Positions 1-10,016 of a DNA stretch of 21,304 nt are shown in pieces. Position numbers and translations under genes: made by a program. Every line of letters begins with the position of its first letter. Position 1 is the first letter of the stretch. The notes under the pieces were generated by a model, which did no database searches, was not told the origin of the DNA, and was given only the letters and a program-made list of their open reading frames with translations. Origin of the DNA: Ophioceras dolichostomum (Eukaryota > Ascomycota > Sordariomycetes > Magnaporthales > Ophioceraceae); the NCBI GenBank assembly GCA_003049485.1, contig PYST01000506.1:1-21304 (forward strand), read 5' to 3'.

Positions 1-3000
1 GCCAGGTTGGCCATGCTGGTCAGCGTGTCGGGATGCTCCTCTCCCAGCACCCTCTTCGTCGTCTCCATCACCAACACTTCTAGCGATTCAGCCTTGCCCC
101 ATAACCCTTTGGCCGAAAGTACAAGTGCAAACAGCGATACGCTATCCAAAGTCTTCTCATGGTCCTCTCCTAGCCTTTTCCTGCGACTCCTCTGCGCTTT
201 GCCCACCATTCGCTCTGCCACCTCGTACCTGCCTTGCGACCACGCATACCATCCTCCATTGTGCATAACACTTGCCCACAACTCCTGCGTACTTTTCTCG
301 TCTGGCCGGCAGTCTGTGGCTGCTTCGGCGTGCGCAAAAAGCTGCTGGCATGTCGCCCAGTTGCTGTAATCGCCCGTCGGAAACGCGGCCGCTATCCGCT
401 CAATAAACTGCTGCTTGAACTTGTCTTGCCGCCCGTCGGTTTCCAACCACCTTCGTATCGACAGCTGTACCAACCCGTGTATTTCAAACACGTTCCCATC
501 CTCGTTCGTGGCCACAAGACAAAAGTCTCTTAGAATAGCCATATCGTCTTCAAAGTCATTGTCTGACTGGTCACTGACGCTGCTAGACTCAGATCCTGAG
601 TCCTTTGAAGCATCAAGGTGCACCGCTTGCTGAACACCTTCGGCGTCAACCGGCTTCAGAAGCGACAGAGCGATACCTTGTCGGTCAAAAAAACTCATCA
701 ACGACAGAAGATCAGCCGCAGAGGGTTGTTGGGAGCGGATATAGTCAACTGATATCTGCAAGGTGGTAAGGATCGCATTCGACGCGCCACTATCTCGCCG
801 CAGGTCGCCTGCGTCGTGGGATAGAAGCGAGGCCCGCTTATGCTCGCCCTTTCGAAACTCGGCTAAATACCTTTCAATCGAGCTCATCGGCGACCTTGAG
901 TGAATGTATGCCGCCGCCTGGCTGATGGCAAGGGGAACGAGGTCGAGCGCCTGCACTAGCTCCTTTGCTGTATCTGTATCCGAGAGCCGATCCAATTTCT
1001 TCTGTAGGAGTATGAGAGCATCCTCCAGCACCATCGGTCCAACCTCAATAATATTTTTATGGCTGCCCGTCAGCCTATATGCCAGGTCTTTATTTCGTGT
1101 CGTCACGAGGATCGACCCGTTTCGGCTCTGTGGGAGGTAGCTTGCCAACAGCCTTTCTTCGCGGCCGCCGCTCGCTGCGTAAAACACATCTCGGTCGTCA
1201 GCACTGTCAAGGATGATAATCCAGTTGCCGTTCCGTTCATTGGACAGCCAGTTATAAACGAGCTGTGGGATGTTGGCCTGGGGCTGGTTTCGACCGGGCA
1301 GCTTGACGGCGTCGGCAATGGTCCTCAAGCCTTCTTCGACGCGAGCCTTCGAGCCAGCATGGACCCAGAAGGTCCATCTCGCAGCTGAATCTTGGCTGAT
1401 TCGGTGTGCAAGCTCAATAGCCAGCTGCGATTTGCTGCTTCTGGTCAGCCTTTTTCGTGGCATGGCTCAGAACAATACGTACCCAATACCGCCCAAGCCC
1501 ACTAGAGCCACACGACCGGCCTGTTCAGAACATCGCTGGCGCAGCTGATCGAGAATATCGCCGCGGTCGACGAAATCGGAGTCGCGGGAGAATGGAATGA
1601 TCGCAAAAGGCTGCGGTGGAGTTTCTGGTCGCTCTGATGCATAAGTCAGTATGGATGAAGCAACACGGCTCGCGCTAACTTAACTTGCCAGCCAGGAGGC
1701 AGGACTTCGCATTATAGTTTGCCCATATGCCTATATTACAGTCGCGAGGGTCCTTGACCTCCTGACATACCCAAGAGTAACATAATGTCCCGAATGAATC
1801 AAGGGCTGCTAACCTCCAAAGTTGAACGTGCTCCCAAAACTTTGATTCCCTTGGAGATTCGGGCCAGACCTTGATTGGTTGTGATAGTTGTGCGAGACGC
1901 GATCTCGGACATGTTCGGGCAGAGGTTGGATGGGAAACATGCCTCCCGCAGAAGTCACTGTGGTCCCGGTGGCAGTGCCTGCCACCTCGTATTTAGCAAG
2001 GATTGCCACGGCCACTGAAGCTGCCGTTGCCGCCGCGAGGTTCTGCCATTCTTTGTTCTTATGGCTGTCGGCATAGTCACATATGCCCTTGACGACGATG
2101 CAAGGAACCTCGTCCCATGCGCCGGCTCCTTCCATCTCGAAGGCGATCACCTCGTGCTTCTCGGCGATCCTGTCCCGATGCTGACCCGACTTCATGACCG
2201 CGTTGCCCGAAGCCACTCTGCCGAAAAAGATCTGGGGGACGAGCTCTGTGGGGCGTTCCTGCTGGCGGTTCCGCCTCGGCTCGAGGAAGGAAAGGTCACA
2301 CCCTGCTTCATCACAGGACAGTGTGGTAGCCTCTTCACACAAGCACATGGAATCTGCCGCCGCACAAACGTCACATTTTTTGTTGTAATGGGCGTGTTTG
2401 TAGTCCGCAGGGAATAATTTATCAGTGTCGTCGAGAGGCGTGGTGTATTTGGCCTTTCGCTTTTTCGCAACCGCAGCGACTCGCAGTCGGTGTAAATTCT
2501 CCACTGCTCTTGACTGCAGAACTCCCAAGTCGTGCTCCCGGTCGAAGAAGTTCAACAATCCTCGGATGTCCCTGTTGGCTCTTCCGAGGCTGTCCTCGAT
2601 GCTGGACTTGACGACGAATTCGCCCGGGTACTGTCTGCCGAAATCGTAGTTGACAATGCTCTTGCTGATGATTACATCACCTAAGAAGGCCTTATCGCCA
2701 GCTATTCGGGGGAGACCTCCGCAGATGCCGACTATCAAGGCGAGTTTGATGTTGGGAAAGCTGGAGAGCATGTGTGCCGACGCCGCGGTTGCAGCTTTCA
2801 TTCCCATGTTTGGGAGTACCACAAGGACGACAGCGTGATTGGCGACACGTCCTGTGAGGTATGTGTTGTTGTCGCCGCTGGCACGTCCATATCTCGTGTC
2901 GTAAATCTCGTCGAAAAGAAGGTCGACGGCATTAGATTCGAGGGTCAAGGCACATATGATCGCAATATGAAAACCGCCACGGTCGGCGGGCCGGGCCGGC

Positions 3001-3008
3001 AAATCCAT
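1..3008 (-). CDS. Fungal NLR-type receptor: PNP/UDP phosphorylase-like domain, NB-ARC, TPR (3' end outside window)
   Basis: Predicted exons 3008-1814, 1633-1483 and 1434-<1. Residue numbers start at the ATG at 3008 (context CACCATGG); an in-frame ATG at 3113 is less likely. Residues 11-350 are a phosphorylase-like domain (VGICGG near 93, FEMEGAGAWDE 290-300, GICDYADSH 308-316). A Gly/Asn/Ser/Phe linker follows (about 374-400), then an NB-ARC domain beginning PFSRDSDFVDRG. Its P-loop GLGGIGKSQ ends near 452 and Walker B is IIILDSADD near 521-529. It continues to VPLAISQAAAYI, and TPR/kinesin-light-chain-like repeats (LGEDHEKTL, LGEEHPDTL) run off the left edge. The intron at 1435-1482 (48 nt) restores the P-loop exactly. 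The intron at 1634-1813 (180 nt, weak donor GTTAGC) is inferred because the first open frame stops at 1809. Such proteins are cytosolic STAND ATPases tied to nonself recognition in fungi; the ligand is unknown. If the long intron is wrong, these are two adjacent genes. Confidence 0.82.
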
Positions 3009-3999
3009 GGTGGACGGCGATGGGAAATCAATGACCAAACATTGATAGCAGCCGAAAAGCGAAGACTTCGGATTAAGAAGGACGACTTTGAGGTGCCCTC
3101 TGCCCCATTTCAATCAGCCGCCTTTGGACAGACGGTGCTAACCGCCTCTTGGCTCGCACACCTGGGCATTGCCTGGAATCCCGGCATATTTTGAACCCTC
3201 CATCATCTGGACCGCCCCAGCCTGCCTGACCCGAGACTTCCTCGATTGGGTAGAGTCCAGCATGCTGCAGGCATTGCAGGGCCTACTTTGCGCCAGGACA
3301 AAAATATTGGCCCAACGACACGGGGAGTGTCGAGGGCTGTGCCTGTCGTGTAACTGTGCAAAATGCATAGAGTGCATATTGGGTGGTCAGCTTACTGGCT
3401 GCTGGCGCCAAGGCCTGCCGAGGTTGGTGGCCTGCTCGTAGACAGCAACTAGGTGAGATATATGCTCCATTGGCGGTTTTCAGCTGTGAAGTGTAACAGT
3501 GGGGTCGGGTCGACACGACCCCGCCATCACGCGAGCCCACATTGAAGAAGAGCAGAACTAGAAGTGGAAAAAAAATGGAATGACGAGGCAGATTAAGCGC
3601 TTGACTTTCTGAATTGATTAGGCCCGGACCTGTTCACTGACGGACGGTACACTGCTGATCATATGGCAGCCTCTGTTACGAGGCGACCAGCAAAATTGAA
3701 GCAAGAAACACTTGCTCTGGAGGCAGTACAGCACGAAGTGTTGGAATCGAGGCCTAGCGGATCCCTGTTTGACGAGCCGAGTCCCAGCTGCTTGACCTGC
3801 TGCACAAGGTACAACGCAAAGACGTGGGTCTCCAGGAACGCGCGAGGCTCGCAATCTTGATAGTGATACTCACAAAACATGCCTTGTAACAAGTATTTAC
3901 CATCAGGCTGTGTGTATAGAATTGAGATGTCATCGAGTGAAGCTGCAACGCAGCGGGAATACATTGCCGCACTGGGTCAGGGTGCTGTGGGCACAAGTG
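3009..3999. other. Intergenic, promoter side of the NLR gene; no clear gene
   Basis: About 1 kb between the NLR start codon and the phosphorylase relic. Open frames here are short and mutually contradictory. On the minus strand, about 3890-3660 reads a phrase (FCEYHYQDCEPRAFLETHVF) that faintly resembles the CDYxDxxxQ stretch of fungal NACHT proteins. The match is too weak to call. No RNA gene or transposon end was recognised. Confidence 0.4.
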
Positions 4000-4408
4000 G
4001 GTTCGTTTTCGTTTGCCTCATGCCTGTTTCCACAATCGACAGCTCGGCAGCAGTGCCGAGAACCCGCACAACGCAAACCATCTCCTGTTGGGCATCATTC
4101 AGCCTTGTCTCCGCAGCGAACGTCGCCAAAAACATGCTCCGCAGCTTCCCCGACATTCGGTTTGGCCTTATGGTTGGCATCGGCGGTGGAGCTCCCAGCG
4201 AACAACACGACATCCGTCTTGGCGACGTCGTCGTCAGCCAGCCGGGGCCAATCACAGCGGTGTTGTCCAGTACGACTACGGCAAGAAGATTCAGGGCCCC
4301 GAGTTTCAGTTAACCGCACACTTGGATAAGCTGCCCCGGTCGCTGCATACCGCACTACAGTTGCTTCGTATGGTTCACGAGCAGCGTGGAAACCGCCTTA
4401 ACGCCTAG
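4000..4408 (+). pseudogene. Relic of a second PNP/UDP phosphorylase-type NLR N-terminal domain
   Basis: The plus strand reads SAANVAKNMLRSFPDIRFGL followed by MVGIGGGAPSEQHDIRLGDV from about 4110 to 4240. This is the core of the phosphorylase-like domain found at the N-terminus of many fungal NLRs. The reading then has to change frame near 4240-4250 to continue as GVVQYDYGKKIQGPEFQLT and on to a stop at 4406-4408. Upstream of 4110 the expected N-terminal part is only faintly visible and in another frame. No NB-ARC or NACHT follows, because the sequence runs into a minus-strand relic from about 4425. The fragment is closer to the GIGGGAPS..HDIRLGDVVVSQP subtype than to the intact gene at 1-3008, so it is probably a remnant of a different family member rather than a recent duplicate. 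Confidence 0.75.
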
Positions 4409-4424
4409 GTGACTAAGGTCTTAG

Positions 4425-5965
4425 CTAAGGACGCGTAGAGCTCCAGCGCCTGCCGCCATAAGCCCGGGTCGCGGCAATGCTCGATAACGAATCCCACGGG
4501 CGGTATCACTCTTGGTTCCATGGCGAAGCCCATGCTGGATATTATTCTTCTGCTGCTTATGTTTCATGTCTTCTCCGATTTTATGGGCGACCGAGCTGCA
4601 GCGAGATATCCAGCTTCTTGGAACGCAAGCACGCCCCTCGTCAGCGCGAGGATCTCGGCAAAGCTGGTTCCCAGCGTGTCGTACGTGAGGGTTGAGCCGT
4701 CGACACAGCCCGCGACGAATGTGTCGCAGAAGACGTTGTGCAGCTCCAGCACGGCGTGCGCATTCGAAGGTGCCACGCCACGCCTATCCCTCCGTCTCCT
4801 CTCCCGATTTCTTCAACCCTGATTCCGCTTCAGTTGCCCACGCCCGGCCGTCATCGTGTTGATGAAATCCTGCAGCAGGATCCTCTACTGCATGAGCAGA
4901 GCCCGAAAGTCCTTCTGCTCTGCGCCCGCCGCATCCGTGTTGAAGGGGACGCCCTGCAGGTTGAGCCACTCCGCTCTCTTCACAGCAGGCATCGCGTGCA
5001 AAAGGTGTTCCACATTGGCAGCAGCAGCTCGACCGAATGCTGGCCTAGCACGGGGAAATTCGAGTCCTGCGTCGAGGTCAGGAGTGTGATACACTCCCCC
5101 TGCTGCTGCTTTGGGAAGAAGGTCGTGCAGCCGCTGACGGCCGAGAGGCGCGGGAGGACGTACAGGATCTCGTGTATGTCGTCGTCCTCGTCGGTGCTGT
5201 GTCTGTTCCAGATAGTTTTTTGTTGCATGGCGTCCCTGAGCAGGTTAATGCCGCGGGTGATCAGGCTGTCGGCCGCGTCATCGCTGCCCTGCAGCAGCTC
5301 GTACGTGACAAAGAGAATCGTGGCGATGAGGACGGTGCGCGGCGACATCGTCGCTGTCGCCACCTCCGCGTCAATGCGCTCGCGGAACCCGGAGACCTCT
5401 TGTAGTAGCAGCTTCGGGCTCAGTCGATCGTCTTGAGGTAGAGGGATGGCGGGGCCGTCGAGGTCCAGTCCTGGTCCTCCGCACTGAAGGAGGGGATCGA
5501 CCCCAGCGCCATGGCCAGCGCCCCGATCGCCAGCACCGCAGACTGCAGCACTCGTCCCTTGTGCCCTCGCGCATCACCGTCCGTAACCAGAACTCGGAGT
5601 AGGCGAACCTGGACAAATCTTTCACCAGCCGGCTCCAGAACAGGTCGACGTACATGATGTCCTCGCTGAACATCTCCCAATACCATGACAAGCTGGACGG
5701 GATCCTGGATGCGTGTGAGTACGACAACGATGAGGGTGATGCAGAAGACTCAACGGGCAAGGAGAGCGTGAGAATTGGCGAGACGGACCCGGCGGGGGTG
5801 ATCTCTGGTTCGGCTCCAGTCTTGGCCTTCCTGCTCTTCTTGCTCGACTCGGGTGGCGGGTAGCCGCCGCAGGCGACGGCTGCCCATTCGCAGTTCTAGC
5901 AGCCCAGCTTGCGCTCGTCGCACTTCCTGTGTCGCATTTTGCATGGAATCGGTTCCAGGAATCGT
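4425..5965 (-). pseudogene. Decayed Zn2Cys6 fungal transcription factor
   Basis: Read on the minus strand from about 5965, the sequence gives CKMRHRKCDERKLGC, then an amber stop (5898-5896), then NCEWAAVACGGYPPP. This is a Zn2Cys6 cluster in which the first Cys is not visible (Pro at that position) and a codon between Cys4 and Cys5 is TAG. A frameshift near 5545 separates FWLRTVMREGTRDECC from SAVLAIGALAMALGS. Further frame changes precede VLIATILFVTYELLQGSDDA (5345-5285), the typical middle-homology phrase of fungal transcription factors, and the C-terminal ELHNVFCDTFVAGCVDGSTL with a late PPVGFVIEHCRDPGLWRQAL near 4440-4490. An intact gene would encode a nuclear DNA-binding activator. This copy cannot encode one. 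Confidence 0.75.
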
Positions 5966-6168
5966 GCCTTGCTTCTTGAGCCCTGATTCCTTTCAAAGCT
6001 TCAACAAATCAGGAGTGGCGAGGAGAAATATATTCGTCGAGCTGGGCATGACAGTTACTGGCCTACTTTCAAGCTCATATACGCCTTTCTGAACAGTGGC
6101 GCGGAGGAGCGCATCCACGACAACTCACTTCAAGACCTCGGGCGGGCCTCTCTCCAAAAGTCGGGTAA
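5966..6168. other. Short spacer between two relics, nothing recognised
   Basis: Between the end of the kinase relic and the zinc-cluster start of the transcription factor relic. No motif or gene could be supported on either strand. Confidence 0.4.
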
Positions 6169-6860
6169 TCACGTCATGTCGAGACACCTGGAAACCTCGT
6201 CCATCACAAACTGCAGCTCCCGTGCAAAAGTGTCTCTCCATTTTGATAGCGACCTTTTCGGCGACGCCCCAAGCTTCCTCTTCCGATTTCCACTGTTAGG
6301 GCTCATCGGGCCAAGTGGCTGGGCGGGGTGGGGCTCGAGAAGGAGCTCCGACCTCTCAAAATCCACGACCATGGGGACTCCGTCGTAGAGGATGTTGCGG
6401 GTTGCGGTGTCGGCGTGGAGAATTTCCAACCGATGTAGCGCAGCGTACGCCGCGCGGATGGACGCGGCGGCCAGCGCCTTGTCGCCGATCTGGTCGAGGC
6501 AGCGGAACAGCGGCCGGCCGGCCCAACTAAGGAGCAGGAAATGGTTGAAGATGCCGCCGTCGCAGTAATAGGGCAGGACGAGGTCGATTATGCCGAGGTA
6601 CACCGGCACGTACCTCCCCTGGACGGGGCGGAGCCGGTCGTACACCTTCTTCTCGTGCTGCAGGCGTCCCAGGTGGGGTGCTTCGGCGCCCTTGGCGACG
6701 AGCGTGTATCCGTAATACGAGAGCCGGAGCTTGTAGAGCACCCCGACGGTGCCGGCACGTACAACGGCATAGCGTCGGCTTCGGCACCGCGGTCTGTGGC
6801 CAACTGGTCACGAAGAAGACGGAGAAACTCGGCCGCTTCGATGTGCCTAGAATTGTGACT
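6169..6860 (-). pseudogene. Remnant of a fungal protein kinase-like gene
   Basis: The minus-strand frame ending at 6169 reads GVLYKLRLSYYGYTLVAKG, then LQHEKKVYDRLRPVQGRYVP, LLLSWAGRPLF, the catalytic-loop-like LHADTATRNILYDG (H-x-D-x5-N) and VVDFERSELL, where DFE replaces the usual DFG. This matches the expanded fungal kinase-like families often found near NLR genes. The upstream continuation HIEAAEFLRLLRDQLATDRG (about 6858-6800) is in another frame, and the two join only if one base is missing near 6758. No N-terminal region is visible beyond about 6860. The C-terminal 190 codons are uninterrupted, so a truncated protein is conceivable, but the simplest reading is a pseudogene. The substrate of this family is unknown. 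Confidence 0.65.
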
Positions 6861-7014
6861 CGCAGCATTGGAGCAGTTCAGGTCGATGGGTCCGTTGTTT
6901 GCCAGTCCGAGAAGGCACCGATGAGTGCAATACGGACGGTCACGTATCCTCAGCGGCTGGCCTTGCGGACGTTGTTGTTCTTGTCTCTGGTCGGAAATCC
7001 GCCATATAAAGAAA

Positions 7015-7227
7015 CCAATAGCATGAGATTTTTCTGCCAGAACACAGGAGATAGTGACCAATTAAAACTGGAAGTTCTGCCAGGACGGAGTCTGAACACC
7101 AATCATAGTGAGTTTTTCTGCCATTCCCAGGCACGAGATCTAATACAGGCGAAGCTTTCTGCCGTGGCAGATTGTGGAAGCGATTGGCCCACATCATTCT
7201 GCCATGACAAAGCTCCACGCCGGCAGA
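7015..7227. repeat. Degenerate tandem array, about 41-bp period, CCAAT-N13-TCTGCC units
   Basis: TCTGCC occurs at 7033, 7076, 7117, 7158 and 7198 (steps 43, 41, 41, 40). CCAAT occurs at 7015, 7058 and 7099, each exactly 18 nt before a TCTGCC. In the fourth unit the same position (7140) holds CTAAT, one transition away. The fifth is weaker (7180). Units four and five also share GGCAGATTG after the core (7166 and 7222), giving TCTGCC/GGCAGA inverted pairs. The period is not a multiple of three, so this is not a protein repeat. It may be an old minisatellite or a cluster of CCAAT-type binding sites. Confidence 0.6.
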
Positions 7228-7722
7228 TTGAAGACATTATTCGGAAAGGTAGAAAGCTTCGTCTGGGTAATGCAGCTAGCTAGATCAAAAATCACCAAAT
7301 TACGTTGAGAGCCACGGGTGTTGGAAGGCCCAGGTAGAAAGCGATTGCACGCGTGCGATATGAGAGGGGTTGCCAAAGCAGGTTTAATTCTTCATATGTT
7401 TTAAGCTAGGTTCTATGGAAGAGGTAGAGGGAGGGTCCCTCTCCTCAAGTACAGAGAGAGGCGGAAGGTCAACGACGTTGACTGAGGTAATCGTTGACGT
7501 AGTCGTTGATGTTGTGACTTGGCAAGAGCCTCTCAGTCACCCAAGGCTCTGCATTCACCAACTCTGACAATTGGTGCTCAGCAGTCAACACAATCCACAG
7601 TCTCCGTCCTCGTCGCCGCGGCCTCAACCCGGCAATGCGAGCCCGCCCCTCGCGCCGCGCGCAGGCCCCAAGATCTCGGTCCGTCCNGTCTCCGTCCTCG
7701 TCGCCGCGGCCTCAACCCGGCA
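7228..7722. promoter_or_regulatory. 5' region of the gene at 7723-10016 with small inverted repeats
   Basis: At 7426-7442 there is a 7-bp inverted repeat with a 3-nt loop (AGAGGGA/TCCCTCT). At 7468-7482 GTCAACG and CGTTGAC flank a single A. CGTTGA then recurs at 7476, 7492 and 7504, and the second copy lies in TTGACGTAG, a bZIP-like TGACGT site. No TATA box or start site can be fixed. The region also contains the first copy of the 87-bp duplication. Confidence 0.35.
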
Positions 7723-7774
7723 ATGCGAGCCCGCCCCTCGCGCCGCGCGCAGGCCCCAAGATCTCGGTCCGTCC
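7600..7774. repeat. Exact 87-bp direct duplication separated by a single N
   Basis: Positions 7600-7686 and 7688-7774 are identical base for base, and the only ambiguous base in the window (N at 7687) lies exactly between them. Identical ends around a one-base gap are what an unmerged contig overlap looks like. Removing one copy and the N leaves an open frame from 7518 into the downstream gene. Confidence 0.9.
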
Positions 7775-10016
7775 CTGCGACCTCTAATACCGGACGAGTG
7801 CGCCTCACTTCAAACGACAGGTCTCGGACTGATCCGGGGCTCTCGTCAATGCGTCCTGAGTCGTCTATTGCTCCAGCCGGATGGGCTGGGGATCAACCCG
7901 TCGCGGGGCATGAGGAGGAGCAGGAGGCGGCCGAGGAGAGTTCGATGGGGAAGGAGGAGGGTAATGATACACGGGATGAAGCCGAAGACGCAGAGGAAGA
8001 GGAAGTGCAGAACAAAGCTGTCGAGCTCGCCTTCCAGCTGGACCAGCCCGACGACCACGCCGACCACGCCGACCAGGATATCACTCAGTGCTTCAACTAC
8101 GGCGAAGACACCGGACGACGGCTTCGACCCAAAGAGGTCCCGAAGACGGAAAGGGCCGATCGGGACAAGATGCTAGAATCTTCAGGCGCGAAACGGTCCC
8201 CTGTGTCCGCCTGGCTCGCAAGGATCATGGGCTTTCTCGCCGTGGTCCTAACCATGACTCTCTTGGCTGCGGCTACGCACCGTGGCGTGGGCAAATGGCT
8301 CGAGGATTCCGCAGGACCTGTGGCGTTCTGCGCCGATGCCTTTGGCGACGACAACGATCAATCCCGAGACCCTTGCGTGGCGGTTGCCCAGGCTCTCCTA
8401 CCGCTGTCGCAAAAGCTGGTGCCGGACCCGTCCAGGCTAGCGGCCGGGGAGGCCCCGGGAGATGCCACCTTCTACGCTTCTGTCTTCCCGACGGTTGAGG
8501 CCCTCGAACGCGTGCTTCAGGTGCATGCATATATACTACCCCCTTTCGTAGTATTTAACCATACATCTGCTGGCACGTCCCAGGACGACGAACTGGACGC
8601 CGTTTTTTACCGTCCCGGCGCCGGAAGCATCGTGGAGCATTTGCGTGGCTTAACTGTGGAGCTCGGGTTCCTGTGCAACTTATCCCATACGCCGATGTGT
8701 ACCCCTCTGCCCAAAACGACTGCGAAACCCTGCAACACTCCGTATCTCGTATCGTGAAAATCTTGATATCCGGCAAAGGAGCGTTTTCCAGCTCTAATTC
8801 TGGTGTCGGCTGGTGGGACGAAATCTTGCTCTTTCCCCTGTCCCTAGAGCTGGAAACTGTGATGGAGCAAGAAGTTTCTGAGCAGCCAGCGTCCTCGCCA
8901 ATATGGGACCCGGAAGATAAAGGCCAAATCGCGCAGGAGGCGAGCTGGCGGCTGTTTAGGGACGCCTTTCTCGCCGAAGCCTTATTCAAACTGGCTACCA
9001 CATGGAGAAGAACAATCCTCCCAACTTTATCGGACAGTGTAAATGCCCTAGCAACCGAAGTCGAGACAACACAGCAGCTGTTCAGATACGTTGTGGACCA
9101 GGTCGGATGGGCCGCCACTGACGGCCGGGTCAAAGAAACCATCGCCATCCTCGACACCCACGAGTACCTGGCCACACTGCGAGGGACTTTGCGGAATATC
9201 CGAGGGTTTGAGGCAGCCGGGCTAGCGCCGCTGCTCTATTTCACAGATACCGCCCGTAAGGGGCTCGGACAAGCCAACCAGTCCCTGACCATGCTGGCAG
9301 ACACGATGCAACACGTCTACAACCGAAACCGTATCCTCGCGGGGGACTCTGTTGACGGCGAACCCTGGCTTAATTTCGAGGACTTGAAATCTCTCTCACC
9401 CCCGATTTTCTACTCCGGTTGGCCAGTCAGGCTCTGGGACGTGATCCGCCGCAATTTCATTGGAGGAATCCAGGCCCGCGTGGTCGGGTGTGGCGCTTGG
9501 GCCGTATCTCGGTGCACCTCCCGCGAGCCTCAGCTGCCGAGCTCAACTTTTGACATGGCCGAAGGGCTCGACGACGTCAGCAGGCGCTTCCTGGAATCCC
9601 TCTGAGCCGCCGGCGTAACGATACACGAAGACGTCGACGAAGCCCGATGGAAGCTTGAGCGGCAAGAGACGGACCCTGAGCACCACGCGAGGCAGGAAAA
9701 GATCCTGTCGGAGAAGGGGAAGCAAGGGCGCCGCCGTGATACTAGGAAGGGAAAGACTCGAGATGCTGTGGGGAGAAGCGGGGAGGGGGCGCCGAGGGCG
9801 AGGAAGGGCCACACAACTGTTGCCACCGAGTGGCTGTTGAAACAGAAGGCCGCGGAGAGTGCACGAAAGCGTGCACGGGCTGACGAGGAAGAGATGAGAC
9901 AACGGGAGGAGGAGATGAGGAAACGGGAGGAAGAGTGGAAAAAGACGCGAGAGGCGTGGCAGGCGTGGAAGTCAAGGACGTGGCAGACGTGCCTGAATAA
10001 AATGGGGTTTCGGTAG
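7723..10016 (+). CDS. Unrecognised fungal membrane protein with coiled-coil C-terminus; interrupted as given
   Basis: I do not recognise the family. The start at 7723 is the first ATG in the frame continuing downstream; an upstream exon is possible. The order is: Arg-rich basic stretch, acidic region (EDAEEEEVQ), QLDQPDDHADHADQD, then one membrane segment MGFLAVVLTMTLLAAA (8227-8274), and a lumenal or extracellular-looking region with Cys pairs. The frame breaks near 8672: ELGF and VQLIPYADVYPSAQNDCETL join in sense if one base is missing. Frame two runs to a TGA at 9603-9605. After that stop the same frame stays open for 137 codons to 10016 and encodes a basic, then strongly charged coiled coil (EEEMRQREEEMRKREEEWKK). 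The continuing coding quality after both lesions suggests one gene of about 760 residues that is either recently inactivated or damaged by sequence errors. The closing AATAAA lies inside the last codons. Confidence 0.6.

Noticed and set aside
3660..3890. Minus-strand stretch resembling a NACHT-protein fragment
   Set aside because: Only one short phrase looks similar; there is no Walker motif and the frame is not supported on either side.
7519..7722. Upstream extension of the membrane gene to 7519
   Set aside because: It begins at TTG, not ATG, and crosses the N and the suspect duplication.
8521..8583. Possible 63-nt intron in the membrane gene (GTGCAT donor, CAG acceptor)
   Set aside because: It is a multiple of three, does not repair the frame break near 8672, and the reading through it looks coding.
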